Assembly: GCF_017874715.1 (NCBI RefSeq) | Contig: NZ_JAGGLR010000029.1 | Span: 1-64,000 of the forward strand | Length of the DNA: 64,000 nt | From: Streptomyces iranensis | GTDB taxonomy: Bacteria > Actinomycetota > Actinomycetes > Streptomycetales > Streptomycetaceae | Reading direction: 5' to 3' | Shown: positions 16,343 to 26,770 of the stretch, piece by piece | Layout: each line of letters opens with the position of its first letter | How positions within the stretch are numbered: position 1 is the first letter of the stretch | Notes under the pieces: generated by a model | Database searches by the model: none | The model's input: the letters and a program-made list of their open reading frames with translations, nothing else | Told to the model about the DNA's origin: nothing | Made by a program: the position numbers and the translations under genes

Positions 16343-16549
16343 TCAGCCCACCGTGAGGCGGTCGAGGGCGCCTGCCTTGACGGCGCGTATGAAGACCCCG
16401 AACGCGGCGGGGGTGGCGGTGAGGGTGGTGTCGGGGGCGTCGCTCTCGCGCAGCCGCACGGTGTGGTTGTCGCCGGTGGCGACGTAGACGCAGTTGGCTG
16501 CGTTGCCGCTGAACGACGCCTTCTGCCAGTTGCCGGTGGACGTGGACAC
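16343..16549 (-). CDS. DUF397 protein
   Basis: 68 residues with the DUF397 pattern: WQKASFSGNAANCVYVA, VRLRESDAPDTTLTATPAAFGVFIRAVKAG. These small proteins are encoded next to XRE/DUF5753 regulators in Streptomyces, as in the WhiJ and BldB-associated systems, where they are thought to modulate the regulator. It follows the XRE gene after 13 bases in the same operon. Confidence 0.9.
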   Translation of the reverse strand: MSTSTGNWQKASFSGNAANCVYVATGDNHTVRLRESDAPDTTLTATPAAFGVFIRAVKAGALDRLTVG

Positions 16550-16562
16550 GGACGTTCCTTCG

Positions 16563-17417
16563 CTAGATGCCCTGCGTGACGTGGTGAATCATGTCGCGTG
16601 ACGCTGTCGGCTCGAGGGCGAGGGCCTCCGTCCGGTCCAGCGTGCTGCGATACCTGATCAGTTGAGGCTGGGTATCCAGGAACTCGGAGCCATGGTCCGT
16701 GTCGAGTTCAACGGTGTCCAGGTGTGGAACCGGCCCGCTCAGGTGGACGATTGCCTGCCCGGAACTCGGGAAGGCTCCCGAGCCGAACGGGATCACCCGT
16801 ACGGTGATGTGCTCCTGCTCGCTCATGGAGAGCAGATGTTCAAGCTGTGCGCGGGCCACGTCCGGACCGCCGAAGTCCATGCGTAGAGCGGCCTCGTGGA
16901 TGATCGTTGTCAGCGGGGTCGGCTGCTCTCCGTAGAGCGCGGCCTGGCGTTTGATCCGGTACGAGACCCGGTGCTCGACTTCATGCGGAGCGAGGGGCGG
17001 CTCGACCGCGTTGATGATCGCACGAGCGTGATCCCTGGTCTGCAGGACACCGGGCAGGTGGATGACACAGGCGATCCGCATGGCTTGGGCGTGGTGCTCC
17101 AACTCGGCCATGTCGAGCATGCTCGGCGGGAGGATGTCGCGGTACTCGTCCCACCAACCCCGTGTCCGGCCACCGGTCATCGCCGCGAGTGCCTCGATCA
17201 GTGCCTGATCCGCGCAGCCGTACGCCCGCGCCATGGCACGCACCCGGTCGGCGCTCACCGCGTAGCCCCCGGATTCGATGCTGCTGACGCGCGACTGAGA
17301 CGAACCGAGCAGCGCGCCCGCCTGCGTGGCGTTGAGGTCCGCCTGCTCCCGTAGCCGACGCAGTTCGGCACCGAGCCGCCGTTGCCGAATGGTCGGCGGA
17401 AGCTTGATCCGGGTCAT
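16563..17417 (-). CDS. XRE-family regulator with DUF5753 domain (WhiJ-like)
   Basis: 284 residues from the ATG preceded by GAGAGGGAAAG; a GTG at 17438 is an in-frame alternative without a clear ribosome site. The N-terminal HTH is RLGAELRRLREQADLNATQAGALLGSSQSRVSSIESG. The C-terminal DUF5753 domain starts around WWDEYRDILPPSMLDMAELEHHAQAMR and runs to the end, with VIHLPGVLQTRDHARAII. In Streptomyces these proteins repress developmental or antibiotic genes with a partner DUF397 protein. Divergent from an unknown gene at 17604; a dyad sits between them. Confidence 0.9.
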   Translation of the reverse strand: MTRIKLPPTIRQRRLGAELRRLREQADLNATQAGALLGSSQSRVSSIESGGYAVSADRVRAMARAYGCADQALIEALAAMTGGRTRGWWDEYRDILPPSMLDMAELEHHAQAMRIACVIHLPGVLQTRDHARAIINAVEPPLAPHEVEHRVSYRIKRQAALYGEQPTPLTTIIHEAALRMDFGGPDVARAQLEHLLSMSEQEHITVRVIPFGSGAFPSSGQAIVHLSGPVPHLDTVELDTDHGSEFLDTQPQLIRYRSTLDRTEALALEPTASRDMIHHVTQGI

Positions 17418-17502
17418 CTGGCTTTCCCTCTCGCTCACGCATGGTGCCGTTCACCCACACGAGGGGTGTTATGGCGTATCCCATCAGTCGAGTTCACTGA
17501 AT

Positions 17503-17519
17503 CATAGCTCGCGGCTATG
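17503..17519. promoter_or_regulatory. Candidate operator, CATAGC-N5-GCTATG
   Basis: A 6-bp-arm palindrome with 5-bp spacer, AT-rich for this genome, located midway between the divergent XRE gene and the gene at 17604. It could bind the XRE regulator. Confidence 0.4.
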
Positions 17520-17603
17520 TTGTAACTCAGGTGCTCGGTCGGGACGTTGCCTCGCAAGCACTTCGCCGACCTGCTCAACTCCTCCTTTTGACGGGAGACT
17601 TCC

Positions 17604-17939
17604 ATGGCCACCGCAGCCCCCCAAGACCCCAGCTCAGCGCCGTTCGATTTCGACAAAGAGGTGTGCGCACTCGTACGCGACACGACGCCGCGCCTGTTCG
17701 CCGTGGTGCCGGAATACGACCTGGGGACGGAATACGCGGACGCGCACGTCGCCGCATGGGGCATGGCGTACGACGACGGCAGCGCACACGTGATCGGCGT
17801 GGGCGGGGCGGTGACGATGTCCCTCCGCGCGCCGGAGCGGGCGGTATGGCATTACGGCCGCCGCGAGGGGATCTCGGCCCGGCTGGTGTGGCTCGCCCCG
17901 GGGGCCGGTGCCACGTTCACGCGGGCCGAGGCCGCGTGA
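17604..17939 (+). CDS. Hypothetical protein
   Basis: 111 residues, no family recognised. Visible are an acidic N-terminal half (FDFDKEVCALVRDTTPRLFAVVPEYDLGTEYADAHVAAWGMAYDDGSAHVIG) and a C-terminal half with beta-strand character. No signal peptide or membrane span. A GACGGGAGA ribosome site precedes the ATG. Codon use is normal for the window. Its position opposite the XRE/DUF397 operon and before the small gene pair at 18027-18642 suggests a shared accessory locus. Confidence 0.7.
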   Translation: MATAAPQDPSSAPFDFDKEVCALVRDTTPRLFAVVPEYDLGTEYADAHVAAWGMAYDDGSAHVIGVGGAVTMSLRAPERAVWHYGRREGISARLVWLAPGAGATFTRAEAA

Positions 17940-18026
17940 CGGCGGGGGCGGCAAGGGGCAACCGCCACGCCCGTCACCCCCGCTTGCCGTACGGTGATCG
18001 GGGCACCCTTGGAGGGCGGAGGACGG

Positions 18027-18386
18027 ATGACCACGCAGCCGGTTCACGACGGTGGGGCGTTGATCCCCAGACCCGAGAAGACCTTCCCGGCACTGCGTGC
18101 CGCACTCGCGCAGGTCGCGCCCTCCCGCCTGCCGGAGATGACGTCCGAGCGGGACACAGTCTTCACGATGGCCACCCAATCCAACAGCTTCGGGCCGATC
18201 GCAATGTTCCAGCTCAAGTGGGCCACAGTGATCGAGATTGAGCGGTTTCCCGACGTGGCCCGGCGCCTGCGCGCCGCTGAGCGGGCCGCCCAGGTGCTCG
18301 ACAAGGAGGATCCAAAGTGGCAGGCGGCCATGGACGAGATCCGGGAGATCATGCAGGCTGCACGCGCGAAGGTTGCCAATGGGTGA
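18027..18386 (+). CDS. DUF6247-like small protein, possible antitoxin
   Basis: 119 residues from the ATG after GGAGGGCGGAGGACGG. The conserved-looking core is FPALRAALAQVAPSRLPEM followed by VIEIERFPDVARRLRAAE and a helical C-terminus (QAAMDEIREIMQAARAKV), which resembles the actinobacterial DUF6247 group. It ends inside the start of the following gene (8-base overlap). The pairing of a helical first protein and a small basic-fold second protein with overlapping frames is the layout of type II toxin-antitoxin operons, so an antitoxin role is inferred. Confidence 0.65.
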   Translation: MTTQPVHDGGALIPRPEKTFPALRAALAQVAPSRLPEMTSERDTVFTMATQSNSFGPIAMFQLKWATVIEIERFPDVARRLRAAERAAQVLDKEDPKWQAAMDEIREIMQAARAKVANG

Positions 18387-18642
18387 CTGGGGCTGGGAGT
18401 ACAACCCAGACGCCCACCACGTCATCGGCGAGACGCCGAATCTTGCCTTTGTCGCGGAGGTCGAAGCACGCGCGGATGAGCTGGTCCGCGCGGCAGCGGC
18501 TCTCTACCTGGACGGCATCGCCTACCAGGGGCAGTCGCCCGGTGTGCAGGAGGAGGTCCTGCCCGGGGGGATGTTCCAGTATCTGACGATTGTGAGACAG
18601 GAGCGCTTGTTCATTGTCCAGGTGACGCCCTGGCCTCTGTGA
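18379..18642 (+). CDS. Small protein, possible RelE/ParE-like toxin
   Basis: 87 residues. It begins with GDWGWEYNPDAHHVIGETP, continues with a long helix (VAEVEARADELVRAAAALYLDG) and ends in alternating strands (LPGGMFQYLTIVRQERLFIVQVTPW), an order of helix then antiparallel strands seen in RelE/ParE toxins. No family could be named with certainty. The start overlaps the previous gene by eight bases, so expression is coupled. A hairpin terminator follows directly. Confidence 0.6.
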   Translation: MGDWGWEYNPDAHHVIGETPNLAFVAEVEARADELVRAAAALYLDGIAYQGQSPGVQEEVLPGGMFQYLTIVRQERLFIVQVTPWPL

Positions 18643-18670
18643 GCCCGGTGCCACAGCCAAAGCACCGGGC
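18643..18670 (+). terminator. 9-bp hairpin terminator after the small gene pair
   Basis: GCCCGGTGC pairs with GCACCGGGC around a 10-base loop, immediately after the TGA. Confidence 0.7.
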
Positions 18671-18860
18671 GAGGGCAAGGGGCATGCAGGCTGCTCACGC
18701 CCAGTCCACCTTGAAGGCCTAATTATCTCCGGTGCAGTCGAACTGATCCGGAAAAGGGCAGGAATCGCTGGTTCCGCGGCGGAACGCATGTGAAAATGGC
18801 TCGCGGCCGGTTGCCCATGATTGATAACCGGCCATGAGTGGAAAATACCGTTGGGGAATA

Positions 18861-19280
18861 ATGCGTACACATAAGGCTGTGGCCGGCCTGGCCATCATGG
18901 TAGCCCTGCTGGCGGGCTGCTCCGACGATGGCGACAAGAGCAAAGCCGAGGACGGCGGCATGGTGACCGTCGAATTCAAGGTGACGGGGGATTCGCCGGC
19001 GAGCGTATATATTCCCGGCATCAATTCGAGTCTGTATACCGACGCCAAGAAGAGCAGCGGTGACGCCGACCTGGATCTCGAAAACGTCAAGACACCGTGG
19101 TCGAAGAAGTTCAAGGTGAAGCCCGGAAGGTCGCTGTCGTTGCAAGCGGGTTCCGCGGAGCCGAAGAAGGAAATCGGCTGCCAGATATTCGTCGACGGGA
19201 AGCTCGAGGACGAGGAGACGAAGAAGAACAAGCCCGGCAGCACTCTCACCGCGGGGTGCTCGGGCACGACGCCGGTCTGA
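18861..19280 (+). CDS. MmpS-like lipoprotein
   Basis: 139 residues from the second ATG of the frame, which has GGGGA upstream; the first ATG (18834) would add nine residues. The signal MRTHKAVAGLAIMVALLAGC ends in a clear lipobox with Cys20. The mature part follows the MmpS pattern: VTVEFKVTGDSPASVYI, a TPWSKKFKV core, LQAGS and a C-terminal IGCQIFVDG ... LTAGC with two cysteines that may pair. In mycobacteria MmpS proteins assist MmpL lipid exporters; actinobacterial MmpS-like lipoproteins usually lack a linked MmpL, as here. Lower GC than its neighbours in the first 150 bases. It precedes mfd but is probably a separate unit. Confidence 0.8.
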   Translation: MRTHKAVAGLAIMVALLAGCSDDGDKSKAEDGGMVTVEFKVTGDSPASVYIPGINSSLYTDAKKSSGDADLDLENVKTPWSKKFKVKPGRSLSLQAGSAEPKKEIGCQIFVDGKLEDEETKKNKPGSTLTAGCSGTTPV

Positions 19281-19421
19281 TCGGGGGCGATCCACCGGCG
19301 ACCGGGCGGGCGGACGGACCGGCGGAGATTGTCGGCGGGTGGCCGTACTCTGGAAGACCCCCGGCCCGTGACACGTGTCGGGTCATTCGCGTTGTCCGCC
19401 TCCGGGATGGAATACCCCTTT

Positions 19422-22958
<3,537 letters not shown>

Positions 22959-22990
22959 GGGGGATCCTGGGGGCGTGATGGCGATCGTAC

Positions 22991-23335
22991 TCAGGCGATG
23001 CGGATCTGCTGATCGTCGACTTCGAGCACCAGGGTCAGCCGCGCCCCCAGGGCCTGCGCATAGGCGCGCATCGCCGTGAGGTCCACCGACTTGCCCTGCT
23101 CCAGCTGGGAGACGCGGGCTTGGGTGATGCCGAGCTGGGCGGCGGCCTGCTGCTGGGTGAGACCCCGTTCCCTCCGCAGCCGCTGCAGGTGATGGCCCAG
23201 GAGGTGGGCCTCCTGCTGCAGACGCGCCGCCTCCTTCCGCGCCGCCCACTCCGCCTCGCCCACCTCGGGGTGGGCTTCGCGGCGGACCCGCTCGCCGCTC
23301 CTCTTGACCTCGTCCCACGAGGTGAAACCGTTCAT
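22991..23335 (-). CDS. HigA-like XRE antitoxin
   Basis: 114 residues. The C-terminal HTH reads GLTQQQAAAQLGITQARVSQLEQGKSVDLTAMRAYAQALGARLTLVLEV, the usual form of HigA/XRE antitoxins; the N-terminal half is a charged helix. It starts inside the stop of the toxin gene (ATGA overlap), giving the toxin-first order typical of higBA. It converges with the end of mfd. Confidence 0.85.
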   Translation of the reverse strand: MNGFTSWDEVKRSGERVRREAHPEVGEAEWAARKEAARLQQEAHLLGHHLQRLRRERGLTQQQAAAQLGITQARVSQLEQGKSVDLTAMRAYAQALGARLTLVLEVDDQQIRIA

Positions 23336-23703
23336 TCCGCCGCCTTCTCCTTGTGGTCGAGGTACTGCCGGTAGCGCTCCTCGGCGAGTGGGACGGCGGT
23401 GTCGTACCAGCGCCGCCAGTTGCCCGCCTTGTCGCCCGCCACGAGGAGGATGCACTCCCGGCCGGGGTCGAAGACGAAGAGGATGCGGATTTCGGTCCGG
23501 CCCGCCGACCCCGGGCGTAACTCCTTGAGGTTCGTCATCGAGCTGCCGTGGATCACATCGGCCATGGGACGGCCGAGACTCGGTCCTATATCCGCCAGCA
23601 GCTCGATGGCCTGCTCCACCGAGTCGGCCGAGTGCGGATCGTGAACACATAGGGCGAGGAACCATTCGGCCACCTCGTCATGGATGTTGATTGACCACGT
23701 CAC
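23332..23703 (-). CDS. HigB-like RelE/ParE-family toxin
   Basis: 123 residues from the GTG at 23703; an ORF extension to 23982 has no support. The pattern is that of HigB/Gp49-type toxins: INIHDEVAEWFLALCVHDP, LLADIGPSLGRPMADVIHGSSMTNLKELRPGSAGRTEIRILFVFDPGRECILLVAGDKAGNWRRWYDTAVPLAEERYRQYL. These are mRNA-cleaving toxins active on the ribosome. TATACT lies just upstream of the GTG with no ribosome site between, so the transcript is probably leaderless. The antitoxin overlaps its end. Confidence 0.85.
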   Translation of the reverse strand: MTWSINIHDEVAEWFLALCVHDPHSADSVEQAIELLADIGPSLGRPMADVIHGSSMTNLKELRPGSAGRTEIRILFVFDPGRECILLVAGDKAGNWRRWYDTAVPLAEERYRQYLDHKEKAAE

Positions 23704-23710
23704 GAGTGAG

Positions 23711-23728
23711 TATAAGCAGTTGCTTGTA
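23711..23728 (-). promoter_or_regulatory. HigBA promoter/operator dyad
   Basis: TATAAGCA-GT-TGCTTGTA is an 18-bp near-perfect dyad (7 of 8 arm pairs). On the minus strand it overlaps the -10-like TATACT and lies 7 bases from the toxin GTG, the expected place for HigA autorepression. Confidence 0.6.
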
Positions 23729-23953
23729 GAAGCGCACCCTTGTAAAGGCAGCTCATTCCCTCGAATGGGTGGGCCTGCCTGTGCCGGTTTCCACGGGGAC
23801 AGGGGCGGGCCGCGCGCGACACCCCCGTCGTCGCGCGGCGGCCGGCCCCGGCTCATGAGCCCGGCGGGGTGGCCGGGTGTGATGCCGTGCGGGCGGGGGG
23901 AGTGCGCACTCAGCCTTCGGCGAGAGGCGGGGCTCGGCACGGCCCGTCGTGGC

Positions 23954-24060
23954 TTGTCCAGGACAATAGGCGGCCGCGGCACCCGCGGCGAGGAACGATG
24001 TGCACAGTGAGCCCGCCGGGCGGTTCCCCTTCGAACGGTGAGTGCGACGGCGAACGGTGA
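23954..24060 (+). promoter_or_regulatory. Orphan operator and 20-codon mini-ORF
   Basis: TTGTCC-A-GGACAA (23954-23966) is a perfect dyad. Thirty bases on, GCGAGGAACG precedes an ATG at 23999 that opens a 20-residue frame (MCTVSPPGGSPSNGECDGER) ending inside the 19-bp tandem repeat. This looks like the promoter and first codons of a lost gene, or a leader peptide. The nearby PucR-type regulator at 24164 could have been its controller (inference). Confidence 0.4.
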
Positions 24061-24108
24061 GTGCGACGGCGAACGGTGAGTGCGACGGCGAATGGTGAGC
24101 GCGCCCGC
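24033..24108. repeat. 19-bp tandem repeat, three full copies plus a partial
   Basis: Units of gaacggtgagtgcgacggc start at 24033, 24052 and 24071, with a degenerate fourth at 24090. The remaining part of the 460-bp gap between the HigB start and the PucR gene shows nothing else. Confidence 0.9.
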
Positions 24109-24163
24109 GCCGCCCCCGGTCGGTGGCGGTTCCCGGCGGCGCCTCCGGTCGTGGGTGCCTGGC

Positions 24164-25699
24164 TCAGAGCGAGCCCAGGGCCCGCATCGCGAGCCATAGT
24201 TCGTACTTCGCGCTCGGCGCGGTCAGCAGGGAGCGGCCCAGGACGTCCTCCGCCCTGGTCAGACGCTTGCGGGCGCCCGGGAGCGAGATGCCCAGGGCGG
24301 TGGCCGCGGCGGGGAGGCGGGCGTCGGCGCGCAGCCAGGTGCGTATGGTCTCCAGCCCGGCCGTCGGACCGGCCTGCTCCAGGGGGCGCAGCTGGGCCCG
24401 CGCCCAGGTACCGGCGGCGGGGGTGCCCAGCACCGCGTCCAGCGTGGCGGTGTGCCCCGGCGGGGCCTGGGCGCGGGCCGCCGCGGCCTGCGGCGCGGTG
24501 TGCAGCCGCAGCGCCAGCCACGCGGCCGACTGCGCGGCCAGGCTGCGGCTGACCTCCACGCCCAGCAGTCCGTCCAGATGGCGCATCCGCGCCGCGAGCG
24601 TATTGCGGTGGATCTTCAGATGACGGCTGGCGGCCCCGCCGAAGCTGAGCCACGACCCGAGCGTGCCCAGCAGCTCCTGCGGGCCCGGGTCGGCGCGGCG
24701 GGCCGGTGCGTAGCGCAGACAGGGCGCCAGGAGCTCGCTGGCCCACACATAGCCCTCCGGGCCCGCCAGGACGGTGACATCCACGTCGCCGCCGAAGCCC
24801 GCGCGGCGCTCGGGCGCGTTACGGGCCACCGCCAGCGCGTGGATGGCCTGCTCGTACGCGGTCGGCGTGTCCCGCAGCGCGACCGCCGCGCTCACCCCGA
24901 CCCGGCACTCTGGCACCAGCCGGACGATCAGCAGGTCCAGCGGTGCCGGGCCGCCATGCGGGTCACCGCTCACCGGGCCCGGCTCGGGCGGTACGAGCGC
25001 GAGCACGTGGTTCGGGCGCACCGGGCACGGCACGATCCACGCCCCGCCCTCCGCCTCGCGGTCGATCCGCCGGACGATCTCGCGCCGCCGGGCGTGCGGG
25101 CACTCGATCACATACATCTGGACCACCGTGGGCAGCGCCGGCCGCAGCGCCCCGGCGATCCGCTGCGCGGCGGGCACGCTGCCCACCATCAGCAGATGCA
25201 GCACCGCCTCCCGGCTGTGCTCCTCGGCCGACTCGATCCGCCGCCGCGCCCGCTCGGACTGCTCCAGCCGCCAGCACAGGGCGAGGGTGCGGGCGGCGTC
25301 GGCGAGCAGCATTCCGCAGTGCGGATCGTCCGGCCCGACGACGGCGAGATACGTCCTGGGGCCGGTGTCGAGCGCGATCAGATGCACCGGGGGCCCCTCG
25401 CCCCCGCCCAGCACGGCGGACGCCGCCCCGCGCCGGTGCAGCTCGACGGCGGCCTCGGCGGCGACGCCGCAGGCGAGCCGCGCCACCGCCGGGCCGTGCT
25501 CCCCGCCCGGCCCGGCCAGCACCCGCCCCGTGTCCCCGACCAGCACGGCCGGGCCCCCGGTCCGCCGGGCCAGCCAGCCGAGCATCTCCCGTACCGCCCC
25601 GTGCCGGGTGGCCAGCCGGGCGAGGGCGAGAACGTCATCGACACGGTCGGCGCGGTCGGCGGGCACGTCGGCGGGCACGTCGGAGGGTGGGGTGTGCAT
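24164..25699 (-). CDS. PucR/CdaR-type transcriptional regulator
   Basis: 511 residues from MHTPPSD (an ATG four codons upstream is possible). The N-terminal ~200 residues form a GAF-like sensory region; the middle holds a GGDEF-like CdaR region; a PucR-type HTH is near residue 390 (HLKIHRNTLAARMRHLDGLLGVEVS). A further region at the C-terminus (AATALGISLPGARKRLTRAEDVLGRSLL) resembles a second HTH, which is unusual for the family and may be a helical dimer part. Members often control purine, amino-acid or polyamine genes. No linked target gene remains in the window. Confidence 0.8.
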   Translation of the reverse strand: MHTPPSDVPADVPADRADRVDDVLALARLATRHGAVREMLGWLARRTGGPAVLVGDTGRVLAGPGGEHGPAVARLACGVAAEAAVELHRRGAASAVLGGGEGPPVHLIALDTGPRTYLAVVGPDDPHCGMLLADAARTLALCWRLEQSERARRRIESAEEHSREAVLHLLMVGSVPAAQRIAGALRPALPTVVQMYVIECPHARRREIVRRIDREAEGGAWIVPCPVRPNHVLALVPPEPGPVSGDPHGGPAPLDLLIVRLVPECRVGVSAAVALRDTPTAYEQAIHALAVARNAPERRAGFGGDVDVTVLAGPEGYVWASELLAPCLRYAPARRADPGPQELLGTLGSWLSFGGAASRHLKIHRNTLAARMRHLDGLLGVEVSRSLAAQSAAWLALRLHTAPQAAAARAQAPPGHTATLDAVLGTPAAGTWARAQLRPLEQAGPTAGLETIRTWLRADARLPAAATALGISLPGARKRLTRAEDVLGRSLLTAPSAKYELWLAMRALGSL

Positions 25700-25821
25700 G
25701 AAACAGCACATTAGTTCTGATCGCCTGGGTTTCGGAAAGGGTCCGGACCTGCCTGTGGAAAACCTGTGGATACGGCGGAGACCACCGGAAGGGGGCGCGG
25801 CTGGGCTCGGCCGGTGTCCAC

Positions 25822-25950
25822 CGTCATAGCCGCCATGATCCGGACACGCCGCACCGGATCCGCGACGACGGGTACGCGGACGAGGAGGCCGAGCCCCGGC
25901 TGTCGGCGATGCGCCGGATCATGCGGGAGGACCTGGGCATCTTCGGCTGA
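25822..25950 (+). pseudogene. Possible C-terminal remnant of a lost gene
   Basis: An open frame without a good start reads RDDGYADEEAEPRLSAMRRI then MREDLGIFG and a stop. Codon use looks like real coding sequence and the acidic, well-formed ending is protein-like, but no N-terminus precedes it; the frame runs into the PucR promoter region. It may be the tail of a deleted gene. No family recognised. Confidence 0.3.
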
Positions 25951-26053
25951 GGCCAGGGGCCGCGGTCATGACCTCGGGGGTAATCGACGCTCCCGGCGGG
26001 GCGCGGCAGGCTGATCCGTGTCCGCCGATCTGCCTGGAGCACTTGGAGGAGCC

Positions 26054-26416
26054 ATGCCCGCCGCCTACGCGCTCGCGCATCTGCACGGCCGCACCCCGCA
26101 CCCCGACGCCATCGAGTACCTGGAGCGGATCCAGGGCACCCTCGACCCCTTCCACGGCCGGTTCCTCATCCACGGCGACACGCTGGAGGTGGTCGAGGGT
26201 GAGTGGCCGGGCAGCGTGGTGCTGATCGAGTTCCCGGGTGGGATGGCGGACGCCCGCGAGTGGTACGCGTCGCCCGCCTACCAGGACATCCTGACGCTGC
26301 GCACCGACCACACCGACGGCGATGTGATCCTGGCCGATGGCGTCGGCCCCGGCTACGACCCGCTGAAGCGGGCCGAGCAGCTGCGGTCCGCAGACCCCAG
26401 CGCGTACGCCCGCTAG
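26054..26416 (+). CDS. DUF1330 protein
   Basis: 120 residues from the ATG with TTGGAGGAG immediately upstream; the ATG at 26018 lacks a ribosome site. The dimeric alpha/beta-barrel DUF1330 pattern is clear: YALAHLHGRTPHPDAIEYLERIQGTLDPFHGRFLIHGDTLEVVEGEWPGSVVLIEFPGGMADAREWYASPAYQDILTLR. Function of the family is unknown, though the ferredoxin-like fold binds small molecules. It stands alone upstream of hairpin-repeat block B. Confidence 0.9.
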   Translation: MPAAYALAHLHGRTPHPDAIEYLERIQGTLDPFHGRFLIHGDTLEVVEGEWPGSVVLIEFPGGMADAREWYASPAYQDILTLRTDHTDGDVILADGVGPGYDPLKRAEQLRSADPSAYAR

Positions 26417-26427
26417 CCCGCGAATTC

Positions 26428-26731
26428 CGCCCGGCGAATCTGTCCCCGCCCCGCCCCTTCCCGAAACTGGGGCTCCCCCCCAGACCCCGGAGGCGACGAG
26501 TCGGCTGTTCGCCGTCGTACACCTGCGCGGGCGGGCTGTTTCCCTTCCCGCCCCTTTCCCGCCGCATCGGTATGCGGCTCCGCCGCGTGGCAAGGGCTTC
26601 GCCCCTGGACCCCGGGGGTCGACGAGCCGACCGTCGCCGCGATCAGCGCACCGGCCGGGGTCTGGGGCGGAGCCCCCGATTAGGGAAAGGGCGGGGAGGG
26701 GAGCAGCCCGCCGCACGCGTCGCGATCCGTC
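26428..26731. repeat. GC-rich dispersed hairpin-repeat block B
   Basis: Three relatives of the ends of block A occur here: a degenerate one at about 26428, a direct one at about 26509 (gcgggcgggctgtttccctt), and an inverted one at 26662-26731 whose complement begins GACGGATCG-CGACGC-TGCGGCGGGCTG. An inner part, caagggcttcgcccctgg followed by accccgggg, also matches the right side of block A. No gene is credible in this stretch. Confidence 0.65.
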
Positions 26732-26770
26732 GGACAGGACACCACCCGGCGCGCCCGCCGCCCCCGGCGG

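Noticed and set aside
24164..25699. PucR protein as two-component response regulator
   Set aside because: No receiver domain with phospho-acceptor Asp; the HTH and central region are of PucR/CdaR type.
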